Origin: Pseudomonas sp. AB6
GTDB taxonomy: Bacteria; Pseudomonadota; Gammaproteobacteria; Pseudomonadales; Pseudomonadaceae
Length of the DNA stretch: 64,000 nt
NCBI RefSeq assembly: GCF_034314105.1
Contig: NZ_JAVIWJ010000001.1
Span: 903,501 to 967,500, forward strand
Reading direction: 5' to 3'
Positions within the stretch are counted from its first letter, which is position 1. The number at the start of each line of letters is the position of its first letter. Of this stretch, positions 28,558 to 38,830 are shown one piece after another. The translations under genes and the position numbers were made by a program. The notes under the pieces were generated by a model that was not told where the DNA came from, made no database searches, and saw only the letters and a program-made list of their open reading frames with translations.

Positions 28558-29508
28558 ATGGATTTTCATCACACTCGACTACGCACTGATCAACCGACAC
28601 TTCACCCACAGCGGCTGCAGGTCGGCGACGCCGTTGCGCTGGTTTCGCCCGCAGGGCCTGTGGCCCAAGCCCGAGTGGAAGCGGCAGTCAACGTGTTGAT
28701 GAGTTGGGGCCTGCAGCCCCGCGTTTACCCTCATGCGCTGGATAAGTATTCGTTTTACGCGGGCAGCGATGAGCAGCGTGCGGCAGACCTAAACGACGCG
28801 TTAGCCGATCCTGAGATTCGCGCGGTGATCTGTAACCGTGGTGGTTATGGCGTACAGCGCATTATCGAACACCTCGATTTTGACGCGGTTCGGCGTGACC
28901 CGAAACTGGTGCTGGGTTTTTCTGACATCACCGCGCTGCATGCAGCCCTTTGGTGTAACGCACGCTTGGCGACGATTCATGGTCCGGTAGGGGTTCAGCT
29001 TGAGCGGGGAGGTCTGACCAACAGCAGCGTCAAGCACACACTGATGACCACCGAACCGACGCTGATCCAGACCGACCCGAAGGAGTCCACGGCAGGGGTT
29101 CGCAGAGAAGGTAGCGTTAATGGACTATTGCTCGGTGGCAATTTGAGCTTGCTGAGCACGTCGGTGGGTACGCCGTTCATGCCTGATTTGAATGGCGCGA
29201 TCCTGCTACTTGAGGACGTGGGTGAATCGGCCTACCGGGTTGATCGATTGCTCACCCATTTGCGCAATTGCGGCATCCTGCAACGGGTGGCGGGTATCGC
29301 GGTGGGACAGTTCAGTGAACCGCTGGGAATATCTGGCCAAGTCACCCTGGCGGATGTGCTGCGCGAGCGATTGTGTGACCTTGGAATTCCAGTACTGGGC
29401 GGGCTGTCCATCGGTCATGGTGATCCGAACATCGCGGTGCCGCTAGGTACTTACGCTACGCTGGATGCCGATGCAGGCACCCTGTGGGTTTCGCCTGCGT
29501 GCTACTGA
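28558..29508 (+). CDS. ldcA: LD-carboxypeptidase (murein tetrapeptide carboxypeptidase, family S66)
   Basis: Cleaves the L-Lys/mDAP-D-Ala bond of murein tetrapeptides during cell-wall recycling in the cytoplasm. The 316-residue protein has the S66 catalytic set: Ser122 in LGFSDITAL, Glu219 in LLLEDVGES and His287 in LSIGHGDPN. The spacing agrees with the characterised P. aeruginosa enzyme. It starts at ATG 28558 with a weak ribosome-binding site. It is monocistronic. Confidence 0.92.
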   Translation: MDFHHTRLRTDQPTLHPQRLQVGDAVALVSPAGPVAQARVEAAVNVLMSWGLQPRVYPHALDKYSFYAGSDEQRAADLNDALADPEIRAVICNRGGYGVQRIIEHLDFDAVRRDPKLVLGFSDITALHAALWCNARLATIHGPVGVQLERGGLTNSSVKHTLMTTEPTLIQTDPKESTAGVRREGSVNGLLLGGNLSLLSTSVGTPFMPDLNGAILLLEDVGESAYRVDRLLTHLRNCGILQRVAGIAVGQFSEPLGISGQVTLADVLRERLCDLGIPVLGGLSIGHGDPNIAVPLGTYATLDADAGTLWVSPACY

Positions 29509-29698
29509 GCACCATCACGCAATACTTCAATGCATGGCCGACACACAGCATTCTAAAAACGACGGACGGCTAGCTTTTTGCCATTATTCCGGCGCCAGAG
29601 GCTTGTGCTAGGACGATCCCATTGAGAATCTGCACATGCATAGAATGGCTTGATTCATAGCCTGAGCACCTTTGACATTCAAATGGGAATTGAGCGCT

Positions 29699-31669
29699 AT
29701 GATTTCGGCCGTGCAAGCACGATTTGCTAATCTCGGAATGGCGAAGAAGCTGGGGATTGGTTTTACGCTAGTTCTGTTGTTGACCGCCTTGGTTGCTGCC
29801 ATTGGTGTTTGGTCGCTGCAGACCATCAGCGTGCGTTTCGATGGCCTCAAGCAGATGTCCACCCTAAACAGCGGGCTGCTAAAAGTACGTTTGCAGGAAC
29901 AGGATTATGCGCTGCACGGCGACCCAAAATTGGTCGAAAGCCTTCACGCAGGCATCGACGCTCTGAACGCATTGGCTGAGCAACTTAAAGCTCAGTCGGA
30001 TGACAACAAAACCGTGATGGGCCAAGTACAGACCGCGCTTACGGCTTACCGTAAATCCTTTGATCAATTCGTCAGCATCAGCCAAAGCAAAGACTTGGCA
30101 CTTGAAATGGCCAGCTGGTCGGTTTCCAGCGTGGCTAATAACCTCGATGTTCTGCAAAGTGGTTTGGCCGATGACGGCGCCTACGCGTTGAAACAGTCGC
30201 AAGGCAAGGATGGATCTGAATTCATTGAACAAGCCAATCAGGTCAGCCAGGTTTCGCGGCTAATGCTCCAAGCTATGGATGAGGCCCGAGTGCGCCTCAA
30301 TCAAAGCCGCAAACAGGGCTCTGGCGAACCGCCTAAAGAAGGCAAGATCGAACAGGCAGACCAGGCATTGGTCTTGGCCGAGCAGTTAAAAGGCGTGGTC
30401 AAGGATTCGGGCTATTTGACCGTCCTCACTGAGTGCGCCACGCATATTGCGAACTTCACTGACAAATTAAACGAATACACTGGTTTGCTTGCCAATGAAG
30501 CACAAGTAAATGCGCAGTTGGCCGACAACGCCAAGCAGGTTGTACAGCGGGTGAACGAGGCTTATGCGGCCCAAGATCTGGCGATGCAAACCCAACTTAA
30601 AACCAACTCCATTCAGATCATTGGCTCGTCGGTACTGGCGTTATTGGTGGGATTCATTGCTGCGTGGATCATCACGCGGTTGATCGTGGCGCCGTTACGC
30701 AGCGTGATTCGTGCCGCTCAGCAGATTGCTTCGGGCGATCTGAGCGCGACAGTCGCGGTGAGTCGTCGTGATGAGATTGGCCAACTGATGCTAGCCATGC
30801 AGCAAATGGGCGCGAGTCTGAGCGGTATCGTCAGTGGCTTGCAGGCTGGGATCGAGCAACTGGCAACGTCCGCCCATTCGCTGTCTGCGGTGACCGAGCA
30901 AACCAACCTGGAGGTCAATAGCCAGCGCGAAGAGACCGAGCAAGTCGCCACCGCCATGAACCAAATGACCGCCACCGTTCACGATGTGGCGCGCAACGCC
31001 GAAGAAGCCGCGCTAGCCGCGCAAACCGCTGACGACAAGGTCGAAAGTGGTCAGAAAGTGGTTCGTCAAAGCATGCAGCGGATCGAGGCGCTTGCTGTTT
31101 CTTCTACCTCTGCCAGCCAAAGCATCGAGAACCTCAGTGCCGAGATTCATAACATTGGCAAAGTGCTTGGGGTGATCAAAAGTGTGGCCGAGCAAACCAA
31201 TTTGCTGGCGCTTAACGCGGCCATCGAAGCTGCTCGCGCCGGAGAGCAGGGACGTGGTTTTGCCGTAGTCGCTGACGAGGTCCGAGCGCTGGCCAAGCGC
31301 ACGCAGCAATCTACCGAAGAAATCGAACGCTTGGTCGTCAGTCTCCAGAGTGGAGCGCAGTCTTCTGTTGCACAGATTCAGAGCAGCGGTGAATTGGTGA
31401 AAATGGCGGTCAGCGACGCTCTAGAAACCGAGAGTGCTTTGGGCAGCATCGCCGCAGCGGTGTCATTGATACAGCAAATGAACCAGCAAATCGCCGCAGC
31501 GGCCGAGCAGCAAAGTTCAGTTGCCGAAGAGATCAATCGCAGCGTTACCAGTATCCGCGCCAGTGCTGATCAATCGGCTATGGCCATGCAGGGCAACGCA
31601 GCATCTAGCATTGAGCTGGCGCAGTTAGGTACCGAGCTTAAAGGAATGGTGGGTCACTTCCGGCTTTGA
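29699..31669 (+). CDS. Methyl-accepting chemotaxis protein with a large helical periplasmic sensor
   Basis: A 656-residue receptor. Helix 1 is ~15-38 ([20 protein letters not shown]), the periplasmic part is ~255 residues and all-helical (size of an HBM sensor), and helix 2 is ~300-325 ([20 protein letters not shown]). A HAMP domain and the signalling hairpin follow, with [20 protein letters not shown] and [20 protein letters not shown] at the tip. ATG 29699 is chosen because GGGAATTGAG precedes it. It is the second HBM-sized receptor in the window but not closely alike in the sensor. The ligand is unknown. No CheB/CheR tether pentapeptide is seen at the end. Confidence 0.92.
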   Translation: MISAVQARFANLGMAKKLGIGFTLVLLLTALVAAIGVWSLQTISVRFDGLKQMSTLNSGLLKVRLQEQDYALHGDPKLVESLHAGIDALNALAEQLKAQSDDNKTVMGQVQTALTAYRKSFDQFVSISQSKDLALEMASWSVSSVANNLDVLQSGLADDGAYALKQSQGKDGSEFIEQANQVSQVSRLMLQAMDEARVRLNQSRKQGSGEPPKEGKIEQADQALVLAEQLKGVVKDSGYLTVLTECATHIANFTDKLNEYTGLLANEAQVNAQLADNAKQVVQRVNEAYAAQDLAMQTQLKTNSIQIIGSSVLALLVGFIAAWIITRLIVAPLRSVIRAAQQIASGDLSATVAVSRRDEIGQLMLAMQQMGASLSGIVSGLQAGIEQLATSAHSLSAVTEQTNLEVNSQREETEQVATAMNQMTATVHDVARNAEEAALAAQTADDKVESGQKVVRQSMQRIEALAVSSTSASQSIENLSAEIHNIGKVLGVIKSVAEQTNLLALNAAIEAARAGEQGRGFAVVADEVRALAKRTQQSTEEIERLVVSLQSGAQSSVAQIQSSGELVKMAVSDALETESALGSIAAAVSLIQQMNQQIAAAAEQQSSVAEEINRSVTSIRASADQSAMAMQGNAASSIELAQLGTELKGMVGHFRL

Positions 31670-31835
31670 GGATCTGTCGGGATATGCCGCCCGGTTTCCA
31701 GCGCAGTCATTTTGCATTGGCGGCGCAAGATGTTTAGGCGCTGCCGAAGGCTAAATTTGGTCACCAAATCCTGAGCGGTATTGCGGCAGTGGCCGGCCTT
31801 AATTGAATCGCAGCTTTGGGCAGCCTCTACAGATT

Positions 31836-33029
31836 TCAGCCTTTACGGCTATTCAAAATCATCAAGGTCAGCACCCCAGCCACAATTCCCCAAAATGCCG
31901 AGCCAATGGAAAATAACGTCAAGCCTGACGCAGTGACCATAAAAGTGACCAGCGCGGCTTCACGTTCTTTAGGTTCGTTCATGGCGATGGTCAGGCCGTT
32001 GATGATTGAGCCAAACAACGCCAGCGCAGCAATCGACAGCACTAACTCTTTGGGCAGTGCAGCAAATAACGCGGCCAGTGTTGCGCCAAACACCCCAGCA
32101 ATCCCGTAAAAAATTCCACACCAGACCGCAGCGGTGTATCGCTTGTCGCGGTCTTCGTGGGCGTGCGGACCGGTGCAGATCGCTGCGCTGATGGCCGCCA
32201 GGTTTATGCCATGAGAGCCAAATGGCGCCAACAACAACGAAGCCAGACCGGTCGCTGAAATTAGCGGTGAAGCCGGAACCATATAACCGTCGGCCCGCAA
32301 TACCGCTATTCCCGGCATGTTTTGCGACGTCATTGCCACTACAAACAACGGGATGCCAATGCTAATAGTCGCCGCTAGCGAGAACGATGGCGTAGTCCAA
32401 ATCGGCGTTGCCACTTCCAGTGAAAACCCGCTGAAATCCAGTAACCCGAGCACGCCAGACACGGCCGTGCCCACGACTAACGCGGCGAGTACCGCATAGC
32501 GCGGCGACCCACGCTTTATCAGTAAATAGCAGAAGAACATGCTCAGCACCAAGCCGGTTCGGTGTTGCGCCGCGATAAATATTTCACTGCCGATCTTAAA
32601 CAGAATCCCTGCCAGCAACGCTGCTGCCAGCGAGGCAGGTATACGCTTTACCATGCGCTCGAAACTGCCGGTAATGCCGCACAATGTCACCAGCACGGCA
32701 CAGGTGATGAACGCCCCGATCGCCTCGCCGTAGGACACTCCTCCAAGGCTGGTGATCAACAGCGCTGCACCCGGTGTCGACCATGCCACCGTGATCGGCG
32801 TGCGGTAACGCAACGACAGGCCGATGCTGCAAAGCGCCATACCAATGAACAATGCCCAGATCCAGGATGAAATTTGCGCACTGGTTAAACCGGCTGCTTG
32901 ACCCGCTTGAAACATCAGCACCAATGAACTGGTGCAGCCGGTCATCATGGCGATGAACCCGGCGACTACCGCAGAGGGTGAGCTGTCGGCAAACGGCCGC
33001 AGGCGAACGGGGCTAGTGACATCGGTCAT
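31836..33029 (-). CDS. benE: BenE-family benzoate/H+ symporter
   Basis: A 397-residue, roughly 12-helix inner-membrane carrier. ATG 33029 is preferred, with AAGGAA upstream (MTDVTSPVRLRPFADSSPSA); the frame is open further 5' without a good start. Signature segments are AGFIAMMTGCTSSLVLMFQA, FGSHGINLAAISAAICTGPH and AHEDRDKRY. No benzoate catabolic genes are near. Other BenE members take up different aromatic acids or purine-like solutes, so the substrate is inferred from family only. Confidence 0.9.
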   Translation of the reverse strand: MTDVTSPVRLRPFADSSPSAVVAGFIAMMTGCTSSLVLMFQAGQAAGLTSAQISSWIWALFIGMALCSIGLSLRYRTPITVAWSTPGAALLITSLGGVSYGEAIGAFITCAVLVTLCGITGSFERMVKRIPASLAAALLAGILFKIGSEIFIAAQHRTGLVLSMFFCYLLIKRGSPRYAVLAALVVGTAVSGVLGLLDFSGFSLEVATPIWTTPSFSLAATISIGIPLFVVAMTSQNMPGIAVLRADGYMVPASPLISATGLASLLLAPFGSHGINLAAISAAICTGPHAHEDRDKRYTAAVWCGIFYGIAGVFGATLAALFAALPKELVLSIAALALFGSIINGLTIAMNEPKEREAALVTFMVTASGLTLFSIGSAFWGIVAGVLTLMILNSRKG

Positions 33030-33275
33030 ACGGGTATTCCTTAACATTGTTCGGCGTAGCGCAAGCCTAAACCTGGTCAGCAACGGATGCTGCGATACAG
33101 CGAGGCTCACAATGAGCCGTACAGTCAAAAAAAACCGACGATAACGACGTAGTTACAGCCATCTGCTTGAAAGCGAACCTGGCGCGATATACTCGCACCC
33201 TGTTTGAATCATGCAGCACGTTTTGGTTAAAGCGTGCGGTAGGGGTTATTAAAGGCGCATTGCGGGGAGTGGTGT

Positions 33276-33878
33276 ATGTATACGGTTTATGGCGATTACA
33301 ACTCAGGCAATTGCTACAAGATCAAATTAATGCTCAACCTTTTGCGGATCGAATACCGATGGGTGGCGGTGGATATCCTTGGCGGTGAAACCGAGACGCC
33401 GGCGTTTCTGGCGATGAACCCTAATGGCAAGATTCCAGTGCTGGAATTGGGAGACGGCACGTATTTGTGGGAATCCAACGCGATCCTGAATTTTCTTGCC
33501 GATGGCAGCCGCTACTTGCCCAGCGAGCCACGCTTGCGCACTCAGGTTTTGCAATGGCAGTTTTTTGAACAGTACAGCCATGAACCGTACATCGCGGTCG
33601 CCCGGTTTATTCAGTTCTACTTAGGGCTGCCGCAAGAGCGCATGGAGGAATACCGCACCCTGCAGAAAGCTGGCTATCGCGCCCTGGCGGTCATGGAGCA
33701 GCAACTTGCCCGTACGCTATTTTTAGTAGGCGATTCGTTCTCCATCGCTGACGTTGCACTTTATGCGTATACCCACGTTGCCAATCAAGGTGGCTTTGAC
33801 CTTGAAGTGTATCCGGCAGTCCGGCACTGGCTCGCACGGGTAGCGCAGCAGCCGGGCTATGTTGGAATGTTGGACTGA
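33276..33878 (+). CDS. Glutathione S-transferase
   Basis: A 200-residue soluble enzyme. The N-terminal thioredoxin-like domain (MYTVYGDYNSGNCYKIKLML) carries the Ser-Gly-Asn-Cys active loop. The conserved NPNGKIPVLELGDGTYLWES and NAILNFL form the glutathione site. The C-terminal helical domain has FSIADVALYAYTHVA. Length and motifs fit a bacterial beta/theta-type GST. The ATG has GGGGAG upstream. The substrate is unknown. Confidence 0.93.
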   Translation: MYTVYGDYNSGNCYKIKLMLNLLRIEYRWVAVDILGGETETPAFLAMNPNGKIPVLELGDGTYLWESNAILNFLADGSRYLPSEPRLRTQVLQWQFFEQYSHEPYIAVARFIQFYLGLPQERMEEYRTLQKAGYRALAVMEQQLARTLFLVGDSFSIADVALYAYTHVANQGGFDLEVYPAVRHWLARVAQQPGYVGMLD

Positions 33879-33903
33879 TGTTGATGCTGAAGGAGTAATT
33901 ACC

Positions 33904-34293
33904 ATGCGTTATCTGATGACGATTGTTATGACGTTGGGCATCGGCTTGGCGAACGTGCCAACCGCGCTGGCCGACGACTGTGAGGCCAATCAGACGGCCA
34001 TGAATGCCTGTGCTGGCCGAGACTTGGCCAATGCTGATGCAGATTTGAATCGGCAGTACCAGGCGCAGATGGCTTATCTGAAAACCCCGGCACGCAAACT
34101 GGCGCTGAAAAACGCTCAGATAAAGTGGATTGCTTTTCGTGAGGCCGATTGTTTATACCAAGTCGGCAAGCCCGAGGACTCGGGCTCGATCTGGCCACTG
34201 CTGCATGCGCAGTGCATGGCTGCTCTGACCCTGCAGCGGGTGGAACAGTTGAAAGCGTATGGAGCCTGTCGACAGGCTGGATGCCCTGACTAA
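33904..34293 (+). CDS. LprI-like (DUF1311) secreted protein
   Basis: A 129-residue periplasmic protein with a signal peptide (MRYLMTIVMTLGIGLANVPT, cut after ALA). The mature part has the DUF1311/LprI pattern of paired cysteines and a helix: DDCEANQTAMNACAGRDLAN, LKNAQIKWIAFREADC and LHAQCMAALTLQRVEQL. The family includes the lysozyme inhibitor LprI of Mycobacterium tuberculosis; that role here is inference. ATG 33904 has GAAGGAG upstream. It follows the GST gene by 25 bases, so the two are probably co-transcribed. Confidence 0.85.
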   Translation: MRYLMTIVMTLGIGLANVPTALADDCEANQTAMNACAGRDLANADADLNRQYQAQMAYLKTPARKLALKNAQIKWIAFREADCLYQVGKPEDSGSIWPLLHAQCMAALTLQRVEQLKAYGACRQAGCPD

Positions 34294-34448
34294 CCGTCGG
34301 TGCCGCGTTGTCTGCACACGTAAGACCTGTAGTAGGGGCAGAAGGCTGCGGTAAGGGCGACACTGCTTAGCTTTCAGCGTTGTTCGAAGGCGACTGTCCT
34401 CTGTTGAACAGCAGCCTTCGGCTCCTGCGACGTTATTGCGCTGCTCAG

Positions 34449-34820
34449 TTAGACAGCCGCAAAGCGCTGTTGCAGGTAGTTGATGATCACTTTGGATTCG
34501 TACATCCAAACAATCTGACCGTTTTCTTCGATTCGCAGGCACGGCACTTTGATCTTGCCGCCTTCGGCGAGAAGCGTTTGACGGTCCATTTCGTTGTTCT
34601 TCGCATCACGCAATGCCACGGGCACATTCAGACTGCGCAGTGCGCGGCGTGTTTTTACACAGAAGGGGCAGGCGTGGAACTGATACAAGATCAGGTGTTG
34701 CGCGGATTGGTCGACAGAAGCTTGAGCAGCCGGAGTACGCTGTTTTTTGCTCGGACGAGTGACAAAATCGATTAACAGGACGAGCTGGCCCAAGCCAACC
34801 CTCAAAGCCTTCATGAACAC
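34449..34820 (-). CDS. Membrane-anchored glutaredoxin-like protein
   Basis: A 123-residue protein. An N-terminal hydrophobic segment (VGLGQLVLLIDFV) is followed by a glutaredoxin/GST N-terminal-like fold. It has the redox motif CPFC (QFHACPFCVKTRRAL), the cis-Pro VPCLRIEE, and a glutathione-site ending (WMYESKVIINYLQQRF). The start is GTG 34820 (GAGG seven bases upstream) or ATG 34814. It probably handles thiol-disulfide or glutathione exchange. The exact partner is unknown. Confidence 0.85.
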   Translation of the reverse strand: MFMKALRVGLGQLVLLIDFVTRPSKKQRTPAAQASVDQSAQHLILYQFHACPFCVKTRRALRSLNVPVALRDAKNNEMDRQTLLAEGGKIKVPCLRIEENGQIVWMYESKVIINYLQQRFAAV

Positions 34821-34902
34821 GGTGAAGCCTCATATAGGGATAAAAACGGAAAGCAAGTCGTTCAGGTATGCAGGATTGTAGTCTTGCTATGTTTGAAGAC
34901 AG

Positions 34903-35487
34903 TCATTTGATAAGACTAAGAAATTCGCTGCGAGTGGCCGCATTTTCACGAAACTCGCCCAGCATCACGGACGTTATCATTGATGAGTTTTGCTTTTCGA
35001 CGCCGCGCATCATCATGCACATGTGCTTTGCTTCAATCACTACGGCTACACCCAATGCCCCCGTGACCTGATAGATCGCTTCGGCCACCTGGCGGCTTAG
35101 ATTCTCTTGGATTTGTAATCGGCGCGCATACATGTCAACGATACGGGCGACTTTAGACAAGCCGAGCACTTTGCCGTTGGGGATGTAGGCGACGTGAGCT
35201 TTGCCGATAAAAGGCAGCAAATGGTGTTCACACAATGAATACAACTCAATGTCTTTGACCAGGACCATTTCACTGGCGTCAGAGCTAAAAAGAGCACCAT
35301 TGGTGACTTCTTCAAGGGTTTGTTCATATCCGCGGCACAGGTACTTCATGGCCTTGGCTGCACGCTTGGGTGTATCGATCAATCCTTCGCGAGAGACGTC
35401 CTCACCCAATTGACCCAAAATCGCGGTGTAATTCTGTTCCAATGTCACAGGGCGGTGTTTCCGTGTGGATTCAATGATGGCCGACAT
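34903..35487 (-). CDS. folE: GTP cyclohydrolase I
   Basis: First step of tetrahydrofolate (and queuosine/pterin) synthesis: GTP to 7,8-dihydroneopterin triphosphate. The 194-residue protein starts [20 protein letters not shown]. It has the zinc and catalytic residues in [20 protein letters not shown] and [20 protein letters not shown], and ends with [20 protein letters not shown] 35487 gives the usual family length. Pseudomonads often carry two FolE copies, so this may be one of two. Confidence 0.95.
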   Translation of the reverse strand: MSAIIESTRKHRPVTLEQNYTAILGQLGEDVSREGLIDTPKRAAKAMKYLCRGYEQTLEEVTNGALFSSDASEMVLVKDIELYSLCEHHLLPFIGKAHVAYIPNGKVLGLSKVARIVDMYARRLQIQENLSRQVAEAIYQVTGALGVAVVIEAKHMCMMMRGVEKQNSSMITSVMLGEFRENAATRSEFLSLIK

Positions 35488-35676
35488 AGTAGCGTACGCA
35501 AGCGGGCAGGTGTATCGCTGCGGCTTGGAAGCCAAGCTTCGGCTCCACTGAAGTGGCATTAATCGCAGTTAATTCATAACTTTACCCAACCTTTACAGTC
35601 GTCGCCTCATCATATTCTCGAATACGCTGTCTGAATTATCAGGTAACAAAAACCTGCCGTTAAGAGAGTGAATGAA

Positions 35677-35802
35677 ATGAGTCGACTCGTAAAAGTTGCG
35701 ATTTTGGTAGCCGTATTTTCATCGATGTCCGGCTGTTTCTTCGGGCCTTGGCATGATGGTCACTGGCATGATCACCGGTACGCCGACGGTCGCCGTTACT
35801 GA
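35677..35802 (+). CDS. Tiny His-rich lipoprotein (41 residues)
   Basis: Starts MSRLVKVAILVAVFSSMSGC, a signal peptide ending in a lipobox (MSGC), so the mature protein would be lipid-anchored at Cys20. The ~22-residue mature part is rich in His, Trp and Asp (PWHDGHWHDHRYADGRRY), suggesting metal or charge binding. GAGAG lies upstream and an AT-rich promoter region precedes it. It stands alone between folE and the Smr gene. I do not know a function. Confidence 0.65.
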   Translation: MSRLVKVAILVAVFSSMSGCFFGPWHDGHWHDHRYADGRRY

Positions 35803-35878
35803 TCTCCGGCCGGGCCAGAATGTTGAAGGTCAGATAGATACGATCCAGCCAGCACTTGGAAGGCCGTGACCAGAGGAG

Positions 35879-36436
35879 CTACTCGTCACGGCCTTCCATC
35901 ATGGTGCGCTTGAGAACGACATAAACCGCCCCCGCGCCCCCATGCTTCGCCAAGCAAGAGCAGAAACCGAGCACCTGGGCGTGTTGACGTAACCACGTAT
36001 TGACGTGGCTTTTGATCAGCGGCCTTTTACCATCGAGTCGAACCGATTTGCCGTGGGTTACCCGCACACAGCGGATTTCCAGTTTGGTGGCCTCTGCCAA
36101 GAATTCCCACAAGGTTTCGCGTGCGACCTCCACTGTCATGCCGTGCAAGTCCAAGCTGCCCTCGAAACTGATTTGGCCAAGCTTGAGCTTTCGCATTTGG
36201 CCTTCTTGGACCCCGTCTCGCGACCAGTTGAGTTCATCTTCGGGGCCTACATCGATCACAAACTGGTCTGACAAACCGTCAACTGTTACCGAGTCGGTAC
36301 GAACGGTTGCAGCTTGGCGCAATTTGGCGAGGTGTTTGCGGTCCGCCTTGGGTTTGCCAATATCTGCATGGACTTGCTTTATCGGCTTTACGCCACGGAT
36401 CTCATTCTTAAACAGGGAAAAGTCGTCGTCTTGCAT
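35879..36436 (-). CDS. Smr-domain (MutS2-type) endonuclease-like protein
   Basis: A 185-residue cytoplasmic protein. The C-terminal Smr domain (~95-180) shows SLDLHGMTVEVARETLWEFL (LDLHG motif), RVTHGKS (HGK-type motif) and AKHGGAGAVYVVLKR. The N-terminal ~90 residues are charged and probably extended. The protein resembles E. coli SmrB (YfcN), the nuclease that cleaves mRNA between collided ribosomes. SmrB pairs with PrmB by gene order in many gammaproteobacteria, and prmB is close by here too. Assignment as SmrA or SmrB is tentative. Confidence 0.88.
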   Translation of the reverse strand: MQDDDFSLFKNEIRGVKPIKQVHADIGKPKADRKHLAKLRQAATVRTDSVTVDGLSDQFVIDVGPEDELNWSRDGVQEGQMRKLKLGQISFEGSLDLHGMTVEVARETLWEFLAEATKLEIRCVRVTHGKSVRLDGKRPLIKSHVNTWLRQHAQVLGFCSCLAKHGGAGAVYVVLKRTMMEGRDE

Positions 36437-36543
36437 GTGAGCCTCCGCGCGGGAGGACTAGTTTACCCAAGTCACGGCGCACCCTGCGTGACAAAAAAAT
36501 TTTTACCGAGCCTCGCTTGTGCTGCAGGCTAAACGCTATGGGT

Positions 36544-36864
36544 TTAATCGTGCTTCTTCATCAAGTGCGGGGACATGTTCAGTGAACCGGTCCGGCGCAG
36601 ACGGCGGCGGCAGCGGCGCCACAACCAAACAGCCACATACAACACAAATACGCCGGCGACAACGACCAATAAGGCGCCAAGCGGGCTGGCGTTAAGGTCT
36701 CCCAATGCGGGCGGGTGACCAATTAAACTCGCGATACCCGCCAAAATCAGCAATACCCCGCATGTTGCCAGCAGCGCAGCAAATACAGCGCCCAAGCGCA
36801 TCAGCCAATTACCTGAACCTTTGGGGCGAAGGCGACGAGCATCGAAACCATCGGATATTTTCAT
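36544..36864 (-). CDS. Two-helix membrane protein
   Basis: A 106-residue protein with two membrane helices (~24-48 GAVFAALLATCGVLLILAGI and ~63-85 LGALLVVVAGVFVLYVAVWL). A very basic stretch (RRCRRRLRR) follows the second helix, so both ends are probably cytoplasmic. The ATG at 36864 has GAGG upstream. I do not recognise the family or a function. Confidence 0.7.
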   Translation of the reverse strand: MKISDGFDARRLRPKGSGNWLMRLGAVFAALLATCGVLLILAGIASLIGHPPALGDLNASPLGALLVVVAGVFVLYVAVWLWRRCRRRLRRTGSLNMSPHLMKKHD

Positions 36865-37033
36865 TCCGACTTTTCCTCTCAGAGTATCGGCGCTCTGACC
36901 ATTTTATGATCGCATGGTTCCCGATTAGGGGCGTTCAACGGCAAATGCAATTGATCAATGGATGAGCGGTTTATGGCGCGGCGGTGTTCGAGCTGGTGCT
37001 GGCCACGCCCATGCTGACGAATTAAGTTACGGC

Positions 37034-37624
37034 TTAGATCAACTCTGCGGTCAAAGCAAGCGTGGCAAAGTTATCGGCCATGATCGCCATTTCGGTTTGG
37101 TGGACGACCTCAGCGCTGATGACCCCCTGTTTGCTTGGCAGGTTGCGGGTAGCGCAGGCATCTTCAACCAGCGTGCAACGATAGCCGTAGTCTTTGGCGG
37201 CGCGCACCGTGGTGCTGATGCTTGAATGACTCATGAAGCCGCACACGATCAGGTCGAGGTGCCCAAGGCTTTGCAGCAAATCATCCAACCCTGTGCCATT
37301 GAAGGCATTAGGCAGGCGCTTTTCAACAAGATGTTCTTCACCTTGAGGCAAGAGTTGCGGGAGCATTTCGCCGCGTTCACCCTGCGGATCGAACAAGCCG
37401 CCTACCGTACCCAAATGGCGGATATGCACGATAGGCCGATTAGCGGCACGGGCAGCAACGACCAATTTACAGATATTGGCGACCGCTTCGTTCACGCCGG
37501 TCAGGGCCAGAGGGCCACTCATGTACTCTTTCTGTGCATCAATAATAATCAGCGTGGCATGACTCAGATTCGCCGGTGCATATCCACGGCCACTGAGTTG
37601 AAACATCGTTTTTGGATCGGACAT
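37034..37624 (-). CDS. Isochorismatase-fold protein with Ser at the nucleophile position
   Basis: A 196-residue cytoplasmic alpha/beta hydrolase-superfamily protein. ATG 37624 is chosen for the strong AAGGAG upstream. Asp29 (LIIIDAQKEY) and Lys102 (EKRLPNAF) of the usual triad are present, but the Cys of GFMTH-x-C is Ser135 in GFMSHSSISTTVRAA. Close relatives in pseudomonads seem to share this form. Likely substrates of the fold are isochorismate, nicotinamide or carbamoyl compounds, but none can be assigned. Confidence 0.85.
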   Translation of the reverse strand: MSDPKTMFQLSGRGYAPANLSHATLIIIDAQKEYMSGPLALTGVNEAVANICKLVVAARAANRPIVHIRHLGTVGGLFDPQGERGEMLPQLLPQGEEHLVEKRLPNAFNGTGLDDLLQSLGHLDLIVCGFMSHSSISTTVRAAKDYGYRCTLVEDACATRNLPSKQGVISAEVVHQTEMAIMADNFATLALTAELI

Positions 37625-37892
37625 CTGGGGCTCCTTCAGGTGGGGCTTTTGCGACATTCTCCTCTGGCTGAGCGGTTCTGTGAATGGCAATACTCACAAG
37701 TACCGTGGTTATTGGCCTGCGAGGCATTTTATGGTTGATGGAAGATGGCAAATTGCCAAGAAAATTAAGATGAATCGTAAAAGACCTACGCCAAACGAAC
37801 GCGTGTTTTCGCTTGCCAACGCCGGTTGCAGGCATCGTTTGTTGTGCTCATGGCTGTTAGAATCCCCCGTCGTTTTTTAAGGAGTCTTGTCT

Positions 37893-38801
37893 GTGATTAC
37901 GTCCCGCCTGCGCACCCTGCGCGACCACATCCGTTGGGCTGTCAGCCGTTTTCATGGAGAAAATCTATTTTTCGGTCATGGCACCGATAATGCCTGGGAC
38001 GAAGCCCGTCAATTGGTATTGGGTGCGTTGCATCTGCCGTGGGAAATTGCGGACAGCTACCTGGATTGTCGGCTTGAAGACGATGAACTGGTCAATTTGC
38101 AACGCTTGCTCAAGCGCCGCATTACAGACCGAATTCCGACCGCCTATCTGTTGGGCGAAGCACTTTTTTGCGGGTTATCGTTCATTGTCGACGATCGGGT
38201 GCTGATTCCGCGTTCGCCGATTGGCGAGCAAATTGAAAAACGTTTCGAACCGTGGTTGGCAAATGCGCCGACGAGAATTCTCGACTTGTGTACGGGCTCG
38301 GGGTGTATCGGTATTGCCTGTGCGTTCGAGTTTCCTGACGCAGAGGTGGTGCTGGCTGACTTGTCCTACGAAGCATTGGAAGTGGCCAACCAGAATATTG
38401 AGCGTCATGGCGTCGATGATCGTGTCTACACCGTGCAGGGCGACGGGTTCGATGGCCTGCCGGGGCAGCGCTTTGATCTCATTGTTTCCAACCCACCCTA
38501 TGTCGACGCTGAAGACTTCGCTGACATGCCTGACGAGTATCAACATGAGCCGGAGTTGGCACTGGCGTGTGGCGATGACGGTCTGAATCTGGTGCGACGC
38601 GTGCTGAGCCAGGCGGCAGAACACTTGACCGAAAAAGGCTTGTTAATCATTGAAGTGGGCAATAGCCAGATTCACGTCGAGTCGCTGTACCCGGAAGTTG
38701 ATTTTGCGTGGCTGGATTTCGAGCGAGGTGGACATGGGGTATTCATGCTCACGGCCGAGCAATGCCGTGAGCACCAAGCGTTGTTCGCTTCTCGAGTGTG
38801 A
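37893..38801 (+). CDS. prmB: Ribosomal protein uL3 N5-glutamine methyltransferase
   Basis: Methylates the side chain of a glutamine in ribosomal protein L3, using SAM. The ~302-residue enzyme has a helical N-terminal domain and a Rossmann methyltransferase domain. Visible motifs are [20 protein letters not shown] (SAM loop), [15 protein letters not shown] and the catalytic NPPY ([18 protein letters not shown]). GTG 37893 is preferred over TTG 37887 because AAGGAG is then 8 bases upstream. It is followed on the other strand by an unknown membrane protein, and aroC lies further right as in other pseudomonads. Confidence 0.94.
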   Translation: MITSRLRTLRDHIRWAVSRFHGENLFFGHGTDNAWDEARQLVLGALHLPWEIADSYLDCRLEDDELVNLQRLLKRRITDRIPTAYLLGEALFCGLSFIVDDRVLIPRSPIGEQIEKRFEPWLANAPTRILDLCTGSGCIGIACAFEFPDAEVVLADLSYEALEVANQNIERHGVDDRVYTVQGDGFDGLPGQRFDLIVSNPPYVDAEDFADMPDEYQHEPELALACGDDGLNLVRRVLSQAAEHLTEKGLLIIEVGNSQIHVESLYPEVDFAWLDFERGGHGVFMLTAEQCREHQALFASRV

Positions 38802-38830
38802 TGACGCAGCGTTGATACCACAGTGGAAAA

